Source: Xanthobacteraceae bacterium (GTDB lineage Bacteria > Pseudomonadota > Alphaproteobacteria > Rhizobiales > Xanthobacteraceae). Taken from it: a stretch of 5,149 bases of DNA. A program made the position numbers and the translations under genes. The notes under the pieces are model-generated. The model did not search any database, was not told the origin of the DNA, and was given only the letters and a program-made list of their open reading frames with translations. Each line of letters opens with the position of its first letter. Position 1 is the stretch's first letter. The stretch is taken from assembly GCA_030043175.1 (NCBI GenBank), contig JASHYD010000905.1:1-5149 (forward strand). Direction: 5' to 3'. Positions 1 to 4,811 of the stretch are shown here, piece after piece.

Positions 1-232
1 TGGCAGCGTCCTCGCCAACACCTGCAGCCAGCTCCTCAAGCTGCAATTCCAGCTGATCAATGAGCCGCTGGCTGCGCTCGGAGCGCGGGCCGAACATCTC
101 GCGCTTCATCTTGGCGATCACCAGCTGAAGGTGCTCGATCATCGCCACAGCACCTGACAGCTTCGCGCGCGTCTCAATCAGCGCTGCCTTCAGCTCAGCC
201 TTGTCGTCGGGAAGATCGGAAGCCGCGTTCAT
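1..232 (-). CDS. tnpC: IS66 transposase TnpC, N-terminal 77 residues (cut by window edge)
   Basis: This is the catalytic transposase of the element, which carries out strand transfer with a DDE domain. Only the N-terminal part is visible. It begins MNAASDLPDD, a familiar IS66 TnpC opening, and continues with a leucine-rich helical stretch (about residues 12-42) and then the family hallmark KREMFGPRSER (about residues 43-53), followed by a second helix ending in LELQLEELAAG. The zinc-binding and DDE parts would lie to the left of position 1. The ATG at 232 was chosen because it matches the usual family N-terminus. The frame stays open upstream to a stop at 296-298 and includes an in-frame GTG at 241. 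No strong Shine-Dalgarno precedes the ATG, so expression may depend on upstream translation or on the structured spacer. The reading frame is intact as far as it goes. Confidence 0.9.
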   Translation of the reverse strand, partial: MNAASDLPDDKAELKAALIETRAKLSGAVAMIEHLQLVIAKMKREMFGPRSERSQRLIDQLELQLEELAAGVGEDAA

Positions 233-275
233 GCGCAGCACTGCAGCACGATCGCTCTGATTCGTGGAATAAAAT

Positions 276-313
276 CTGACGCCTGAGTCAACGAGTCACA
301 GGTCAGGCGTCAG
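276..313 (-). promoter_or_regulatory. Perfect 11-bp stem-loop in the tnpB-tnpC spacer
   Basis: CTGACGCCTGA at 276-286 is exactly complementary to TCAGGCGTCAG at 303-313, with a 16-nt loop. It lies in the 129-bp spacer between the tnpB stop and the tnpC start. No T-run follows on the minus strand, so a rho-independent terminator is unlikely. It could limit transposase expression or protect the tnpAB message; that role is inference. Confidence 0.55.
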
Positions 314-319
314 CAAAGC

Positions 320-358
320 GTCGATGGCTCAGGACTTTCTACAGCCTCAGGCATCGAC
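320..358 (-). promoter_or_regulatory. Imperfect stem-loop directly after tnpB
   Basis: GTCGATG at 320-326 pairs with CATCGAC at 352-358. The stem continues inward with two single mismatches through AGG (331-333) and CCT (345-347), leaving an 11-nt loop. It begins a few bases after the tnpB stop in the direction of transcription and is followed at once by the second, perfect hairpin. There is no U-tract. Confidence 0.45.
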
Positions 359-361
359 ACT

Positions 362-712
362 TCAGCCAGCCGAGCGAGGCCGCCAGGTCTGCTGCGGATT
401 CCTCCAGTCGATTCCGTCCAACATGTACGCAAGCTGCGACGCGGAGATCGAAACGACACCGCTGGCCGCCGGCGTCGGCCAGATGAAATTGCCTCGTTCT
501 AATCGCTTCGCATAAAGCGACATCCCGATGCCGTCATGCCAGAGGATCTTTATCAGTGAGCCACTGCGGCCACGGAAGACATACAGATCGCCGACGTGAG
601 GGTCACGTAGTAGCGACTCCTGCACCTGACGCGCTGGCCCATTCATCCCGCGCCTCATGTCGGTATGGCCGGCTGCAAGCCACACCCGAACGCCGCTCGG
701 CAGCGCGATCAT
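362..712 (-). CDS. tnpB: IS66 accessory protein TnpB (IS66 Orf2 family), 116 aa
   Basis: TnpB is the small conserved accessory protein of IS66 elements. It is needed for efficient transposition in tested members, but its biochemical role is unsettled. The 116-residue protein has the normal family length and hallmarks: an N-terminal IALPSGVRVWLA strand, GHTDMRRGMNG at about residues 15-25, GDLYVFRGRSGSLIKILWHD at about 41-60, and a C-terminal LDGIDWRNPQQTW. One oddity is proline 26 after MNG, where leucine is usual. The frame stays open upstream to 1132, but the family N-terminus and the ATGA overlap with the tnpA stop (709-712) fix the start at 712 and imply translational coupling. It is followed by two hairpins rather than directly by tnpC. 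Confidence 0.93.
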   Translation of the reverse strand: MIALPSGVRVWLAAGHTDMRRGMNGPARQVQESLLRDPHVGDLYVFRGRSGSLIKILWHDGIGMSLYAKRLERGNFIWPTPAASGVVSISASQLAYMLDGIDWRNPQQTWRPRSAG

Positions 713-1053
713 CGCAACACCACAGCCTTGATGACCGCGCACGCCAATTCCTTGGAGGTGGTCATTGGAATGCGAATCCGGATGTCGCTGCCAACTTCGA
801 TCTCGACGGCCGGCCCTTTGGCTTCCGCCTTCTCGTACGATGACGGCGACACCACGACCTCGGCAAATCCCACCGCTGCGCCGCAGAGCTCCCGACGCCA
901 GCGATAGATCTGCCCGGAAACGACATCCACGCGCCGGGCGACCGCGCTCACCGACGCGCCAGGCGCAAACGCTTCCGCAACAATTGCCCGCTTCTGCTCT
1001 TTGCTCCACCGCCGGCGTCGCTCCGGGCCCGAAATCACTTCCACGCGTCTCAT
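709..1053 (-). CDS. tnpA: IS66 accessory protein TnpA (HTH_Tnp_1 type), 114 aa
   Basis: TnpA is the small DNA-binding protein encoded first in IS66 elements. Residues about 12-50 form the helix-turn-helix typical of IS3/IS66 Orf1 proteins: RRRRWSKEQKRAIVAEA, then GASVSAVARRVDVVSGQIYRW, the last part being the recognition helix. A more variable middle follows, then a C-terminal IRIRIPMTTSKELA-type strand-helix that IS66 TnpA proteins share. The start at 1053 is preferred over the upstream GTG-like extension to 1083 because the minus strand has AAAGGA about seven bases before it and the protein then starts at the usual family position. The stop overlaps the tnpB ATG as ATGA. A strong inverted repeat sits immediately upstream of the ribosome binding site. 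Confidence 0.92.
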   Translation of the reverse strand: MRRVEVISGPERRRRWSKEQKRAIVAEAFAPGASVSAVARRVDVVSGQIYRWRRELCGAAVGFAEVVVSPSSYEKAEAKGPAVEIEVGSDIRIRIPMTTSKELACAVIKAVVLR

Positions 1054-1064
1054 CGCACCGTCCT

Positions 1065-1100
1065 TTGCACTGGTGCAAACCACATGGCTTGCACCAGTGC
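1065..1100 (-). promoter_or_regulatory. 12-bp perfect inverted repeat in the tnpA leader
   Basis: GCACTGGTGCAA at 1067-1078 is exactly repeated in inverse at 1089-1100 with a 10-bp loop. The first arm is itself a dyad, TTGCAC-TG-GTGCAA (1065-1078), so the same half-site occurs several times. On the minus-strand message this hairpin would end only a few bases before the AAAGGA of tnpA. It may act as an operator for TnpA or another regulator, or as an RNA hairpin that hinders translation when read through from outside. The structure is seen; the roles are inferred. Confidence 0.6.
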
Positions 1101-1138
1101 CAGAGCAACACCGGTGAGTCGCGCGCGCGCAAGGCGGC

Positions 1139-1165
1139 CCCTATCGGTCCCTATCGGAGGGTTAC
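1139..1165 (-). repeat. Candidate IS66 terminal region: GTAA end with adjacent 10-bp tandem repeat
   Basis: On the minus strand the sequence from 1165 inward starts GTAACCCTCC, fitting the GTAA start common to IS66 ends. Immediately inside lie two tandem 10-bp units, CCCTATCGGT (1139-1148) and CCCTATCGGA (1149-1158). The outer flank 1166-1173 (TGTCCGCC) would be the target duplication if this is the end. The second terminus is outside the window. Confidence 0.4.
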
Positions 1166-1204
1166 TGTCCGCCACCCGTTTCCGCGACTTCTGGAAGTAA
1201 TTGT

Positions 1205-1220
1205 TTATCTCGCGAGATAA
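1205..1220. promoter_or_regulatory. Perfect 16-bp palindrome TTATCTCGCGAGATAA, candidate operator
   Basis: The sequence is a gapless perfect dyad lying in the 118-bp stretch between the IS end and the first plus-strand gene. It is AT-flanked with a GC core, the typical shape of a site for a dimeric DNA-binding protein. It stands about 64 bp before the ATG at 1284, suitable for control of that two-gene unit. A TTGACT-like hexamer is at 1250-1255, but no good -10 partner is visible. The palindrome is certain; operator function is inference. Confidence 0.45.
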
Positions 1221-1283
1221 TCGTTTAGGCAATGTTTTCAATCAGGTTCTTGACTAAACGCGAGTACATACCACGTTTGCGGC

Positions 1284-1700
1284 ATGGAACCGTCTCGCGA
1301 ACCGATGGCTGAAACGAAAAAGAAGCCGTGGCTATTTCAGCCTGGCAATCGCGCTAATCCATTTGGTCAGTCCGCACGCAAAGTCCGTGCCGCGCAGGAG
1401 GCCGCCGAATTAGCCGAGCGCGTAAAGGCCGAGGCGCGGGCGCTGATGAGCGATTTCAGCGCCCAGCATGGCCGGGCCCCGACCGCGAGCGAGGTCGCCA
1501 GGATTGGCGCCGCGGCGCTCCTGGCAGTGAAGCTTCGCGAACCGGCGCTTCTCAACGCGGAAGACATCGTTCGGCTATCGAATAGCCTTGAGCGTGCTTT
1601 GCGATGTGCTGGGCTTGCTGTTGGCGCGCCGCCCGCGCCTGCGCCGGTGGACTTGTCTGGCGTGTTCGCTGATCCGCTCGGCTTGCGCGCGGCCAAATGA
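1284..1700 (+). CDS. Hypothetical protein, 138 aa, with phage-type PGNRANPFGQ N-terminus
   Basis: I do not recognise a specific family. The N-terminus (about residues 15-30, WLFQPGNRANPFGQS) resembles the aromatic-x-PG-x-x-x-NP-x-G signature seen at the start of many phage-associated proteins of the DUF5681 kind, some encoded beside terminases. A charged alanine-rich helix follows (about residues 32-58), then AQHGRAPTASEVARIG and a leucine-rich helix ending SLERAL, then a proline-alanine linker and a short C-terminal tail. No catalytic motif or membrane segment is evident. Two starts are possible, ATG at 1284 and ATG at 1305; neither has a clear Shine-Dalgarno. Codon use is GC-rich. The stop overlaps the next gene as ATGA, so the two are probably co-translated. 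A small-terminase-like or DNA-binding role is only a guess. Confidence 0.7.
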   Translation: MEPSREPMAETKKKPWLFQPGNRANPFGQSARKVRAAQEAAELAERVKAEARALMSDFSAQHGRAPTASEVARIGAAALLAVKLREPALLNAEDIVRLSNSLERALRCAGLAVGAPPAPAPVDLSGVFADPLGLRAAK

Positions 1701-2194
1701 CGAGCGCGACCGACGTCTACAACGATCTGATCGCGCAACACGGCGGGCTTGAGGCATTCTCGACTGTCCAACTGCAAATTGCACGCAGCGTCGTGAAGTT
1801 GATGGCGAGTCTGCAGGTCGCCTCGATAAACGACGTCGGCAAGATGGCGCAAATTGCGCAGACGCTGGAGCGGCTGCTTTCGCAATTGCCGCCGGCCATC
1901 CAACGGGCGCCGACGTCTGGGGTCGAGACACTCACCGAATTCGAGCAGCGGTTGGCGGGCCTCACGCTCGCTGAGAAGACCCCGTTTTACGCTGCTGAGC
2001 TGAACACCCCTTCGCCGGTCCGGATCACGCCTGAAGAGCAAGCGATCCTCGACGCGCGGGTCGACCGCATCCTCGACGGCATCTTGCTGCGGCGCGATCC
2101 TGGCGCTCAGCGGACCGATCCGGATGAGGCTGATCGCGCGACAAATGTCGCGACGGTGTCGGCGAATAAGGTCCCCTCCCCGCCAAAGCGATAG
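1697..2194 (+). CDS. Hypothetical protein, 165 aa, coupled to the preceding gene
   Basis: The product is unrecognised. It starts on the ATG of an ATGA overlap with the upstream gene (1697-1700), which strongly supports this start. The sequence reads as an all-helical soluble protein: LIAQHGGLEAFSTVQLQIA and KLMASLQ (about residues 11-44), then INDVGKMAQIAQTLERLLSQL (about 45-65), then a linker with SGVETLTEFEQRLAGL, and ITPEEQAILDARVDRILDGIL (about 111-131). The final 35 residues are polar and probably disordered. It shares AQHG, a serine-x-valine eight residues later, and a LERxL helix about 43-45 residues after AQHG with the preceding protein, suggesting distant paralogy. The reading frame is clean and GC-rich. 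No known partner gene follows, because the sequence downstream is eroded. Confidence 0.7.
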   Translation: MTSATDVYNDLIAQHGGLEAFSTVQLQIARSVVKLMASLQVASINDVGKMAQIAQTLERLLSQLPPAIQRAPTSGVETLTEFEQRLAGLTLAEKTPFYAAELNTPSPVRITPEEQAILDARVDRILDGILLRRDPGAQRTDPDEADRATNVATVSANKVPSPPKR

Positions 2195-2357
2195 GCGGGA
2201 CGATCCATGACGGTGAGAAGCTGGATGCGACTTCCGCCACGTTACATGAATCCAGGAGCGTTACCACCACAACATTCCAGCCATCGGCATCCGGCCCGAA
2301 GGCGCAAGGTGATGCGGATGGTAAATGAAGCAGGCGGGCCTAACCGCCGGGGGGGCG
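2195..2357. other. Non-coding junction between the two-gene unit and the methyltransferase remnant
   Basis: No gene is supported here. The ATG-started plus-strand frame at 2207-2398 has an arginine- and proline-rich composition typical of a shadow frame and runs into the antisense of the methyltransferase remnant. Another plus-strand frame is open from 2170 to a TGA at 2326-2328 and encodes a polar, threonine-rich stretch, but it has no start codon. A weak 5-bp hairpin (GGCGG 2333-2337 with CCGCC 2344-2348) is followed by seven G residues, which does not make a terminator. Confidence 0.5.
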
Positions 2358-2773
2358 TTATGGGACCCTTCCTTTCATTGCCCATGCAAAGCAGTTAGCG
2401 ACCTCGGGCCATCTGGCGAACCAGAACAGTAGGCAGCGAGGACTGCTTCCCTGATCCGCCCCTTCAAGTCGGAAGTAAGATCGGTGAAATCTTACCGACT
2501 GGCCCTTGCCCACCTTGGAAGGATTTCCAGTAGTCGTCGAAATTCGCAAAGCCCATCCGAATAGTCAGGGATTGCTCCTTGACCTCCCCCGAGGCCAGCA
2601 TCTTTGAAGAAACCAGCCAGTCCACCGGGAATTGGCACCGGATTGGCAAACAGCCAGTTTCGAACAGGGCGGGCATTGGGGTCAATTCGCAACAGCAGTA
2701 TCCCAAATCATTCGCTGAAATACGAGGCCCCCCTTCGACCATCCCACACCACTGCCGCAACTAGGCCTCCTGA
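2358..2773 (-). pseudogene. C-terminal remnant of a class I SAM-dependent methyltransferase, multiple frameshifts
   Basis: Read on the minus strand and switching frames, the fragments line up as one protein tail: SGGLVAAVVWDGRRG (2773-2729), MIWDTAVA (2711-2688), IDPNARPVRNWLF to GGLAGFFKDAGL (2686-2593), EVKEQSLTIRMGFANFDDYW to QGGQGPVGK (2588 to about 2495), DLTSDLKGRIREAVLAAY to DGPRSLTA (2482 to about 2391), and AWAMKGRVP with a TAA at 2358. The FDDYW and xGGxGP signatures and the AWA-x-KGRVP terminus are characteristic of Methyltransf_11-type proteins as I remember them. At least four frame changes are needed, near 2711, 2687, 2588 (inside a run of five G) and 2483, with another near 2385. 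The N-terminal half with the SAM-binding GxGxG motif is absent, so the copy cannot be functional. Confidence 0.75.
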
Positions 2774-3015
2774 GCATTGGAGTCTACGGAAGGTAGAAGG
2801 TAGTATAGAGTGCTATTTTATCGCATTGAAGGCTTGACAACAAGTACAAATCTTTATCTGCATAAACATTGCGCTAGCAATCCATCCTACACCTTAGCGG
2901 CGTCCAGGCAAGCTTCCCACCCTACGCAAACCTGGCGCTGCTCTTTTCTTTAGACACTTGCCGTCGTGGCATTTGTTCTTGAGCCTCTTGCTTGAGTGGG
3001 TGTCATATTGGGGTG

Positions 3016-3035
3016 CCTCAGTCCTCCAACTGAGG
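3016..3035. repeat. 7-bp perfect hairpin beyond the operon end
   Basis: CCTCAGT (3016-3022) pairs with ACTGAGG (3029-3035) around a six-base loop. No T-run follows on either strand. It may assist 3'-end formation of the minus-strand transcript together with the larger hairpin beside it. Confidence 0.4.
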
Positions 3036-3056
3036 TCAAACATCACTTACTGACTT

Positions 3057-3090
3057 GGGACATTAGGGTAGAACCCTATTGTCCCTTTTC
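3057..3090 (+). terminator. 13-bp stem-loop with TTTTC tract, terminator-like on the plus strand
   Basis: GGGACATTAGGGT (3057-3069) pairs with ACCCTATTGTCCC (3073-3085) with one T-T mismatch and a three-base loop, followed by TTTTCTATT. On the plus strand this has the shape of a rho-independent terminator. It lies immediately beyond the stop of the last minus-strand gene (3097), where an operon terminator is expected, but in that direction the hairpin is followed by AAGTCAG rather than a U-tract. It may block plus-strand transcription from entering the operon antisense, or serve as a 3' stabilising hairpin for the minus-strand message. Confidence 0.55.
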
Positions 3091-3096
3091 TATTGC

Positions 3097-3450
3097 TTAC
3101 CTCCTGCGCCGACGTGCTCTCCAGGTAGCGAAAATCCTCTCTAGCTCTTTTTGCCATAGCTCGTAATGCTTATCGAAGTTGAAGCGCACCGATTGCGCCT
3201 CGCCTCCTTGGCTAAAGAATGGTGGATAGCCTGTCTGATCAACTACAATTAGAGTTTCGGGATCACCGACCTCCATACATTCATCATAAATAGGATTTAG
3301 GATTGTACGCCACTCGCTCCTAGATATCTCCCGACCTAACTCTGTCCTAATTTCGCGATGCGTAATTGTTCTCCCCTGTGCAGCGCGATCCTCCAAGATA
3401 TCCCGTACCTGGCCAATGAGGTCAGCACGGTTATTGCCGATATCAGTCAT
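3097..3450 (-). CDS. Hypothetical protein, 117 aa, possible winged-helix domain with poly-arginine tail
   Basis: No family can be named with certainty. Residues about 8-50 (LIGQVRDILEDRAAQGRTITHREIRTELG, then SEWRTILNPIYDECM) read as a helix, the phrase 'T-I-T-x-x-E-I' and further helices, reminiscent of the winged helix in alkylguanine-DNA-alkyltransferase-like proteins; the PCHR active-site motif of those enzymes is absent. A strand-rich part follows (ETLIVVDQTGYPPFF, about 65-79), then a long helix ELWQKELERIFATW and a terminal RARRRRR that could bind nucleic acid. The start at 3450 has GAGGA about ten bases upstream. It is the last gene of the minus-strand run, 19 bp after the secreted-protein gene, and is followed by hairpins. 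Nucleic-acid binding is inference from shape and charge. Confidence 0.75.
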   Translation of the reverse strand: MTDIGNNRADLIGQVRDILEDRAAQGRTITHREIRTELGREISRSEWRTILNPIYDECMEVGDPETLIVVDQTGYPPFFSQGGEAQSVRFNFDKHYELWQKELERIFATWRARRRRR

Positions 3451-3469
3451 AGCTACTTACGTCCTCTAT

Positions 3470-4009
3470 CTACTCTACCCTTGTGCAGGTACCTCCAGAG
3501 ATATATGGTGGATCAATCACGTCTCTATCGTCATTGCCTGCTAGATACCGACCTGGATAACTTCGTAAGAACCTATTCGACCTGAGATTAAACCTATATT
3601 GATAGAGACGAAAGATGCCCACATTACTCCACGAGGTACAGTCAAACGCGATAGAGCCATCATCGACGTTCCTGATTACATAAACGTTATTTGATCCATC
3701 TTTTGCGCACTCTATTGGCGTGGGCCATCCTGATGGCGTTATAGTTATATTATAGTAGTCGTCGAATTGAAATGGCGTCGTAGTAGTAGGTTTAGTAGCG
3801 TCCCTTCCAAGGTATGTCACTCTTAGAGTGAATTTAGGTTCCATCGAGTTTGGATTGAAACCGCTGCCTTCCCACAGTTTCGTGGCTGAGTTATATTTGC
3901 CACCTCCAGACCATTCTATAACACAATCATACGTGCCATTCTTAGATTGTTGTGGATGGGTGGTAGAAGACAACAAGAGTAATGGCACTATAGCTGTATA
4001 CCATCTCAT
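3470..4009 (-). CDS. Predicted secreted hypothetical protein, 179 aa
   Basis: The N-terminus has a short basic start (MRWY), a hydrophobic core (TAIVPLLLLSS, residues 5-15) and a polar region around THPQQS, consistent with a Sec signal peptide cleaved somewhere near residues 18-22; there is no lipobox cysteine. The mature part is polar and strand-rich, with four cysteines (about residues 29, 101, 124 and 175) that could form disulfides in the periplasm. Motifs such as YDCVIEWSGGGKY, NSATKLWEG, FRLYQYRFNLRSNRFLRSYPGRY and the C-terminal ISGGTC recall small exported hypothetical proteins I associate with Bradyrhizobium, but this is recall only and no function is known to me. A strong GAGGAGG stands before the ATG at 4009. 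Codons are AT-rich (TATA, AGA, CTA), unlike the IS genes. Confidence 0.82.
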   Translation of the reverse strand: MRWYTAIVPLLLLSSTTHPQQSKNGTYDCVIEWSGGGKYNSATKLWEGSGFNPNSMEPKFTLRVTYLGRDATKPTTTTPFQFDDYYNITITPSGWPTPIECAKDGSNNVYVIRNVDDGSIAFDCTSWSNVGIFRLYQYRFNLRSNRFLRSYPGRYLAGNDDRDVIDPPYISGGTCTRVE

Positions 4010-4082
4010 GATGACTTCCTCCTCTGTCTTATGTCTTAACTGCTGTCCCTCTCACGGCTACTTTCCTCCCCGTCTTATCTCG

Positions 4083-4406
4083 CTATTCCTTCTCCTGTCG
4101 TTTATAAGACCCTCCTTCCCTTGTCTTATGTCGATACCAGCTGAAGACGGTGCCACCGATCGCGAATATGCTGAATATGTAAAACACGTAGTGACCATAG
4201 TCACCGAGTAGCCAAATAATCACCCCGCCAGAAACAGTAAAGAAAAACGCAGTATAAACGAACTCGATATCTCTAATCGCGTTAACAATTACGATGATCG
4301 TATGACCAGTCTCAATTGTTGTATTGTCGATCCTCAAGATGTGCTTTTCAAGCTTGTCAAGCCTATGTATGAGTTGCTGATGTCTCTCTTGTTCTTCCTC
4401 ATTCAT
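4083..4406 (-). CDS. Small membrane protein with two predicted helices, 107 aa
   Basis: The first 30 residues are charged and helical (MNEEEQERHQQLIHRLDKLEKHILRID) with leucine and isoleucine spacing that suggests a short coiled coil. An amphipathic hydrophobic stretch follows (about 34-44, GHTIIVIVNAI), then two membrane segments, VYTAFFFTVSGGVIIWLLG (about 50-68) and YVFYIFSIFAIGGTVFSWY (about 73-91), joined by a tight DYGH turn, and a basic tail RHKTREGGSYKRQ. The probable topology is both ends in the cytoplasm. The ATG at 4406 has GGAGG about ten bases upstream; that site overlaps the stop of the preceding 35-residue peptide gene, only 6 bp away, so the two are likely translationally coupled. 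A holin-like architecture is possible, but no lysis gene is beside it. Confidence 0.78.
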   Translation of the reverse strand: MNEEEQERHQQLIHRLDKLEKHILRIDNTTIETGHTIIVIVNAIRDIEFVYTAFFFTVSGGVIIWLLGDYGHYVFYIFSIFAIGGTVFSWYRHKTREGGSYKRQEKE

Positions 4407-4412
4407 ACCGAC

Positions 4413-4520
4413 TTACCTCCATCCTCTTGCTCGATAGAATGCGTCGAATATGTCAGCGAATAACACTAGATATAGCACCAAGATATCTATAAGGACTATC
4501 AGTGCCAATGAAACCCTCAC
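4413..4520 (-). CDS. 35-residue single-pass membrane peptide, GTG start
   Basis: Minus-strand GTG at 4520 opens a 36-codon frame ending in TAA at 4413. The product is one continuous hydrophobic helix, residues about 3-23 (VSLALIVLIDILVLYLVLFA) with a single aspartate in its middle, followed by DIFDAFYRARGWR, whose positive end would favour a cytoplasmic C-terminus. An AGGAAG stands about eight bases before the GTG in an ACTAGCT context like that of neighbouring start sites. It lies 45 bp after copy A and 6 bp before the two-helix membrane protein, and its last codons contain the ribosome binding site of that gene. Possible roles are a partner of the downstream membrane protein or a leader peptide; neither is shown. 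Confidence 0.6.
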   Translation of the reverse strand: MRVSLALIVLIDILVLYLVLFADIFDAFYRARGWR

Positions 4521-4565
4521 AGCTAGTTACTTCCTGTTCTTAGTCAGCTCAGGTCCGTCCTTTTG

Positions 4566-4769
4566 TCAGAATGACCGTAGTGGTTGCCCGAGAAGTATTT
4601 GCTCAGGGGTCTCCTTGGCCGTCACATACAGCTCGTTTCCCGCCCCAGTCACAAAGAAGATTGTAGTTGTCTGATCGCCTCTTCGCCTCGTCATGTGCGT
4701 TATATTGTCCATGTTTATTATGATCATTGATGAACCATCAGAGTCAGTTACTTGTTTCCAGACGGCCAT
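4566..4769 (-). CDS. Small hypothetical protein, 67 aa (copy A of a tandem paralogue pair)
   Basis: A compact cytoplasmic protein without signal or membrane segment. It opens MAVWKQV, has DGSS and an alternating strand MIIINMDNITHM (about residues 15-26), then TTTIFFVTGAGNELYVTAKETPEQI (about 34-58) and ends PLRSF. This strand-strand pattern, ending in a short helix with conserved E-T-P-E-Q-I, resembles the small FlbD-like fold and small proteins common in Bradyrhizobium, but no function follows. The ATG at 4769 has AGGAGA about eleven bases upstream. The TGA stop (4568-4566) aligns with a GGA glycine codon in copy B, and the frame past it stays open to a TAA at 4527, so the family may originally have been longer. 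Confidence 0.75.
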   Translation of the reverse strand: MAVWKQVTDSDGSSMIIINMDNITHMTRRRGDQTTTIFFVTGAGNELYVTAKETPEQILLGQPLRSF

Positions 4770-4811
4770 AGCTGCTCACTCTCCTGTGTTATGTTTGTCT
4801 GTCTTCGTTGT

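Larger units (their letters stand above)
1..1165 (-). mobile_element. IS66-family insertion sequence, tnpA-side portion
   Basis: Three minus-strand genes in the order tnpA, tnpB, tnpC, with the ATGA overlap between the first two, are the standard layout of a three-gene IS66 element. Both accessory genes are full length and free of frameshifts. Only the first 77 codons of the tnpC transposase are present because the window ends, so intactness cannot be judged. The outer end is placed at 1165 because the minus strand there begins GTAACCCTCC, and IS66 ends usually start with GTAA. The partner inverted repeat and the 8-bp target duplication expected of the family cannot be checked, since the other end lies outside. 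Family assignment is firm; the exact terminus is not. Confidence 0.85.
2774..3096. other. Gene-free stretch of about 320 bp with two hairpins at its right end
   Basis: No open frame with coding character was found on either strand. Homology to the methyltransferase fades near 2773. From about 2800 the composition becomes AT-richer, matching the gene cluster to the right, so a junction between sequences of different origin probably lies around 2780-2830. A TTGACA occurs at 2834-2839 on the plus strand, but no convincing -10 box stands at the right distance and no plus-strand gene follows. Hairpins at 3016-3035 and 3057-3085 lie just beyond the end of the minus-strand operon. Confidence 0.5.

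Noticed and set aside
1065..1103. NtrC site or sigma-54 promoter in the tnpA leader, from TGCAC/GTGCA and TGGCAC motifs
   Set aside because: The spacing between GG and GC elements does not fit a -24/-12 promoter, and the dyad lacks the NtrC spacer.
713..1132. Upstream extension of the tnpB frame to a 256-residue protein
   Set aside because: The extra residues are arginine- and glycine-rich antisense-like sequence over tnpA. The family length and the ATGA overlap place the true start at 712.
1367..2041. Long minus-strand open frame over the two plus-strand hypothetical genes
   Set aside because: It is a GC-rich shadow frame full of arginine and serine runs. The plus-strand pair has coding character and a stop-start overlap.
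2207..2398. Plus-strand 63-residue frame after the 165-aa gene
   Set aside because: Its composition is arbitrary, it lacks a ribosome binding site, and it overlaps the end of the methyltransferase remnant on the other strand.
2464..2760. Minus-strand 98-residue frame as an intact gene
   Set aside because: Only its C-terminal half follows the methyltransferase family. The N-terminal half is the wrong frame of the same remnant.
2834..2866. TTGACA as a plus-strand promoter
   Set aside because: No acceptable -10 box stands 16-18 bp away and no plus-strand gene follows.
3828..4211. Plus-strand frame with hydrophobic segments
   Set aside because: It is antisense to the secreted and membrane protein genes, has no ribosome binding site, and its hydrophobic character mirrors those genes.
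4083..4520. Holin-type phage lysis cassette from the adjacent small membrane proteins
   Set aside because: No endolysin, spanin or other phage structural gene is present beside them. Membrane topology alone is not enough.
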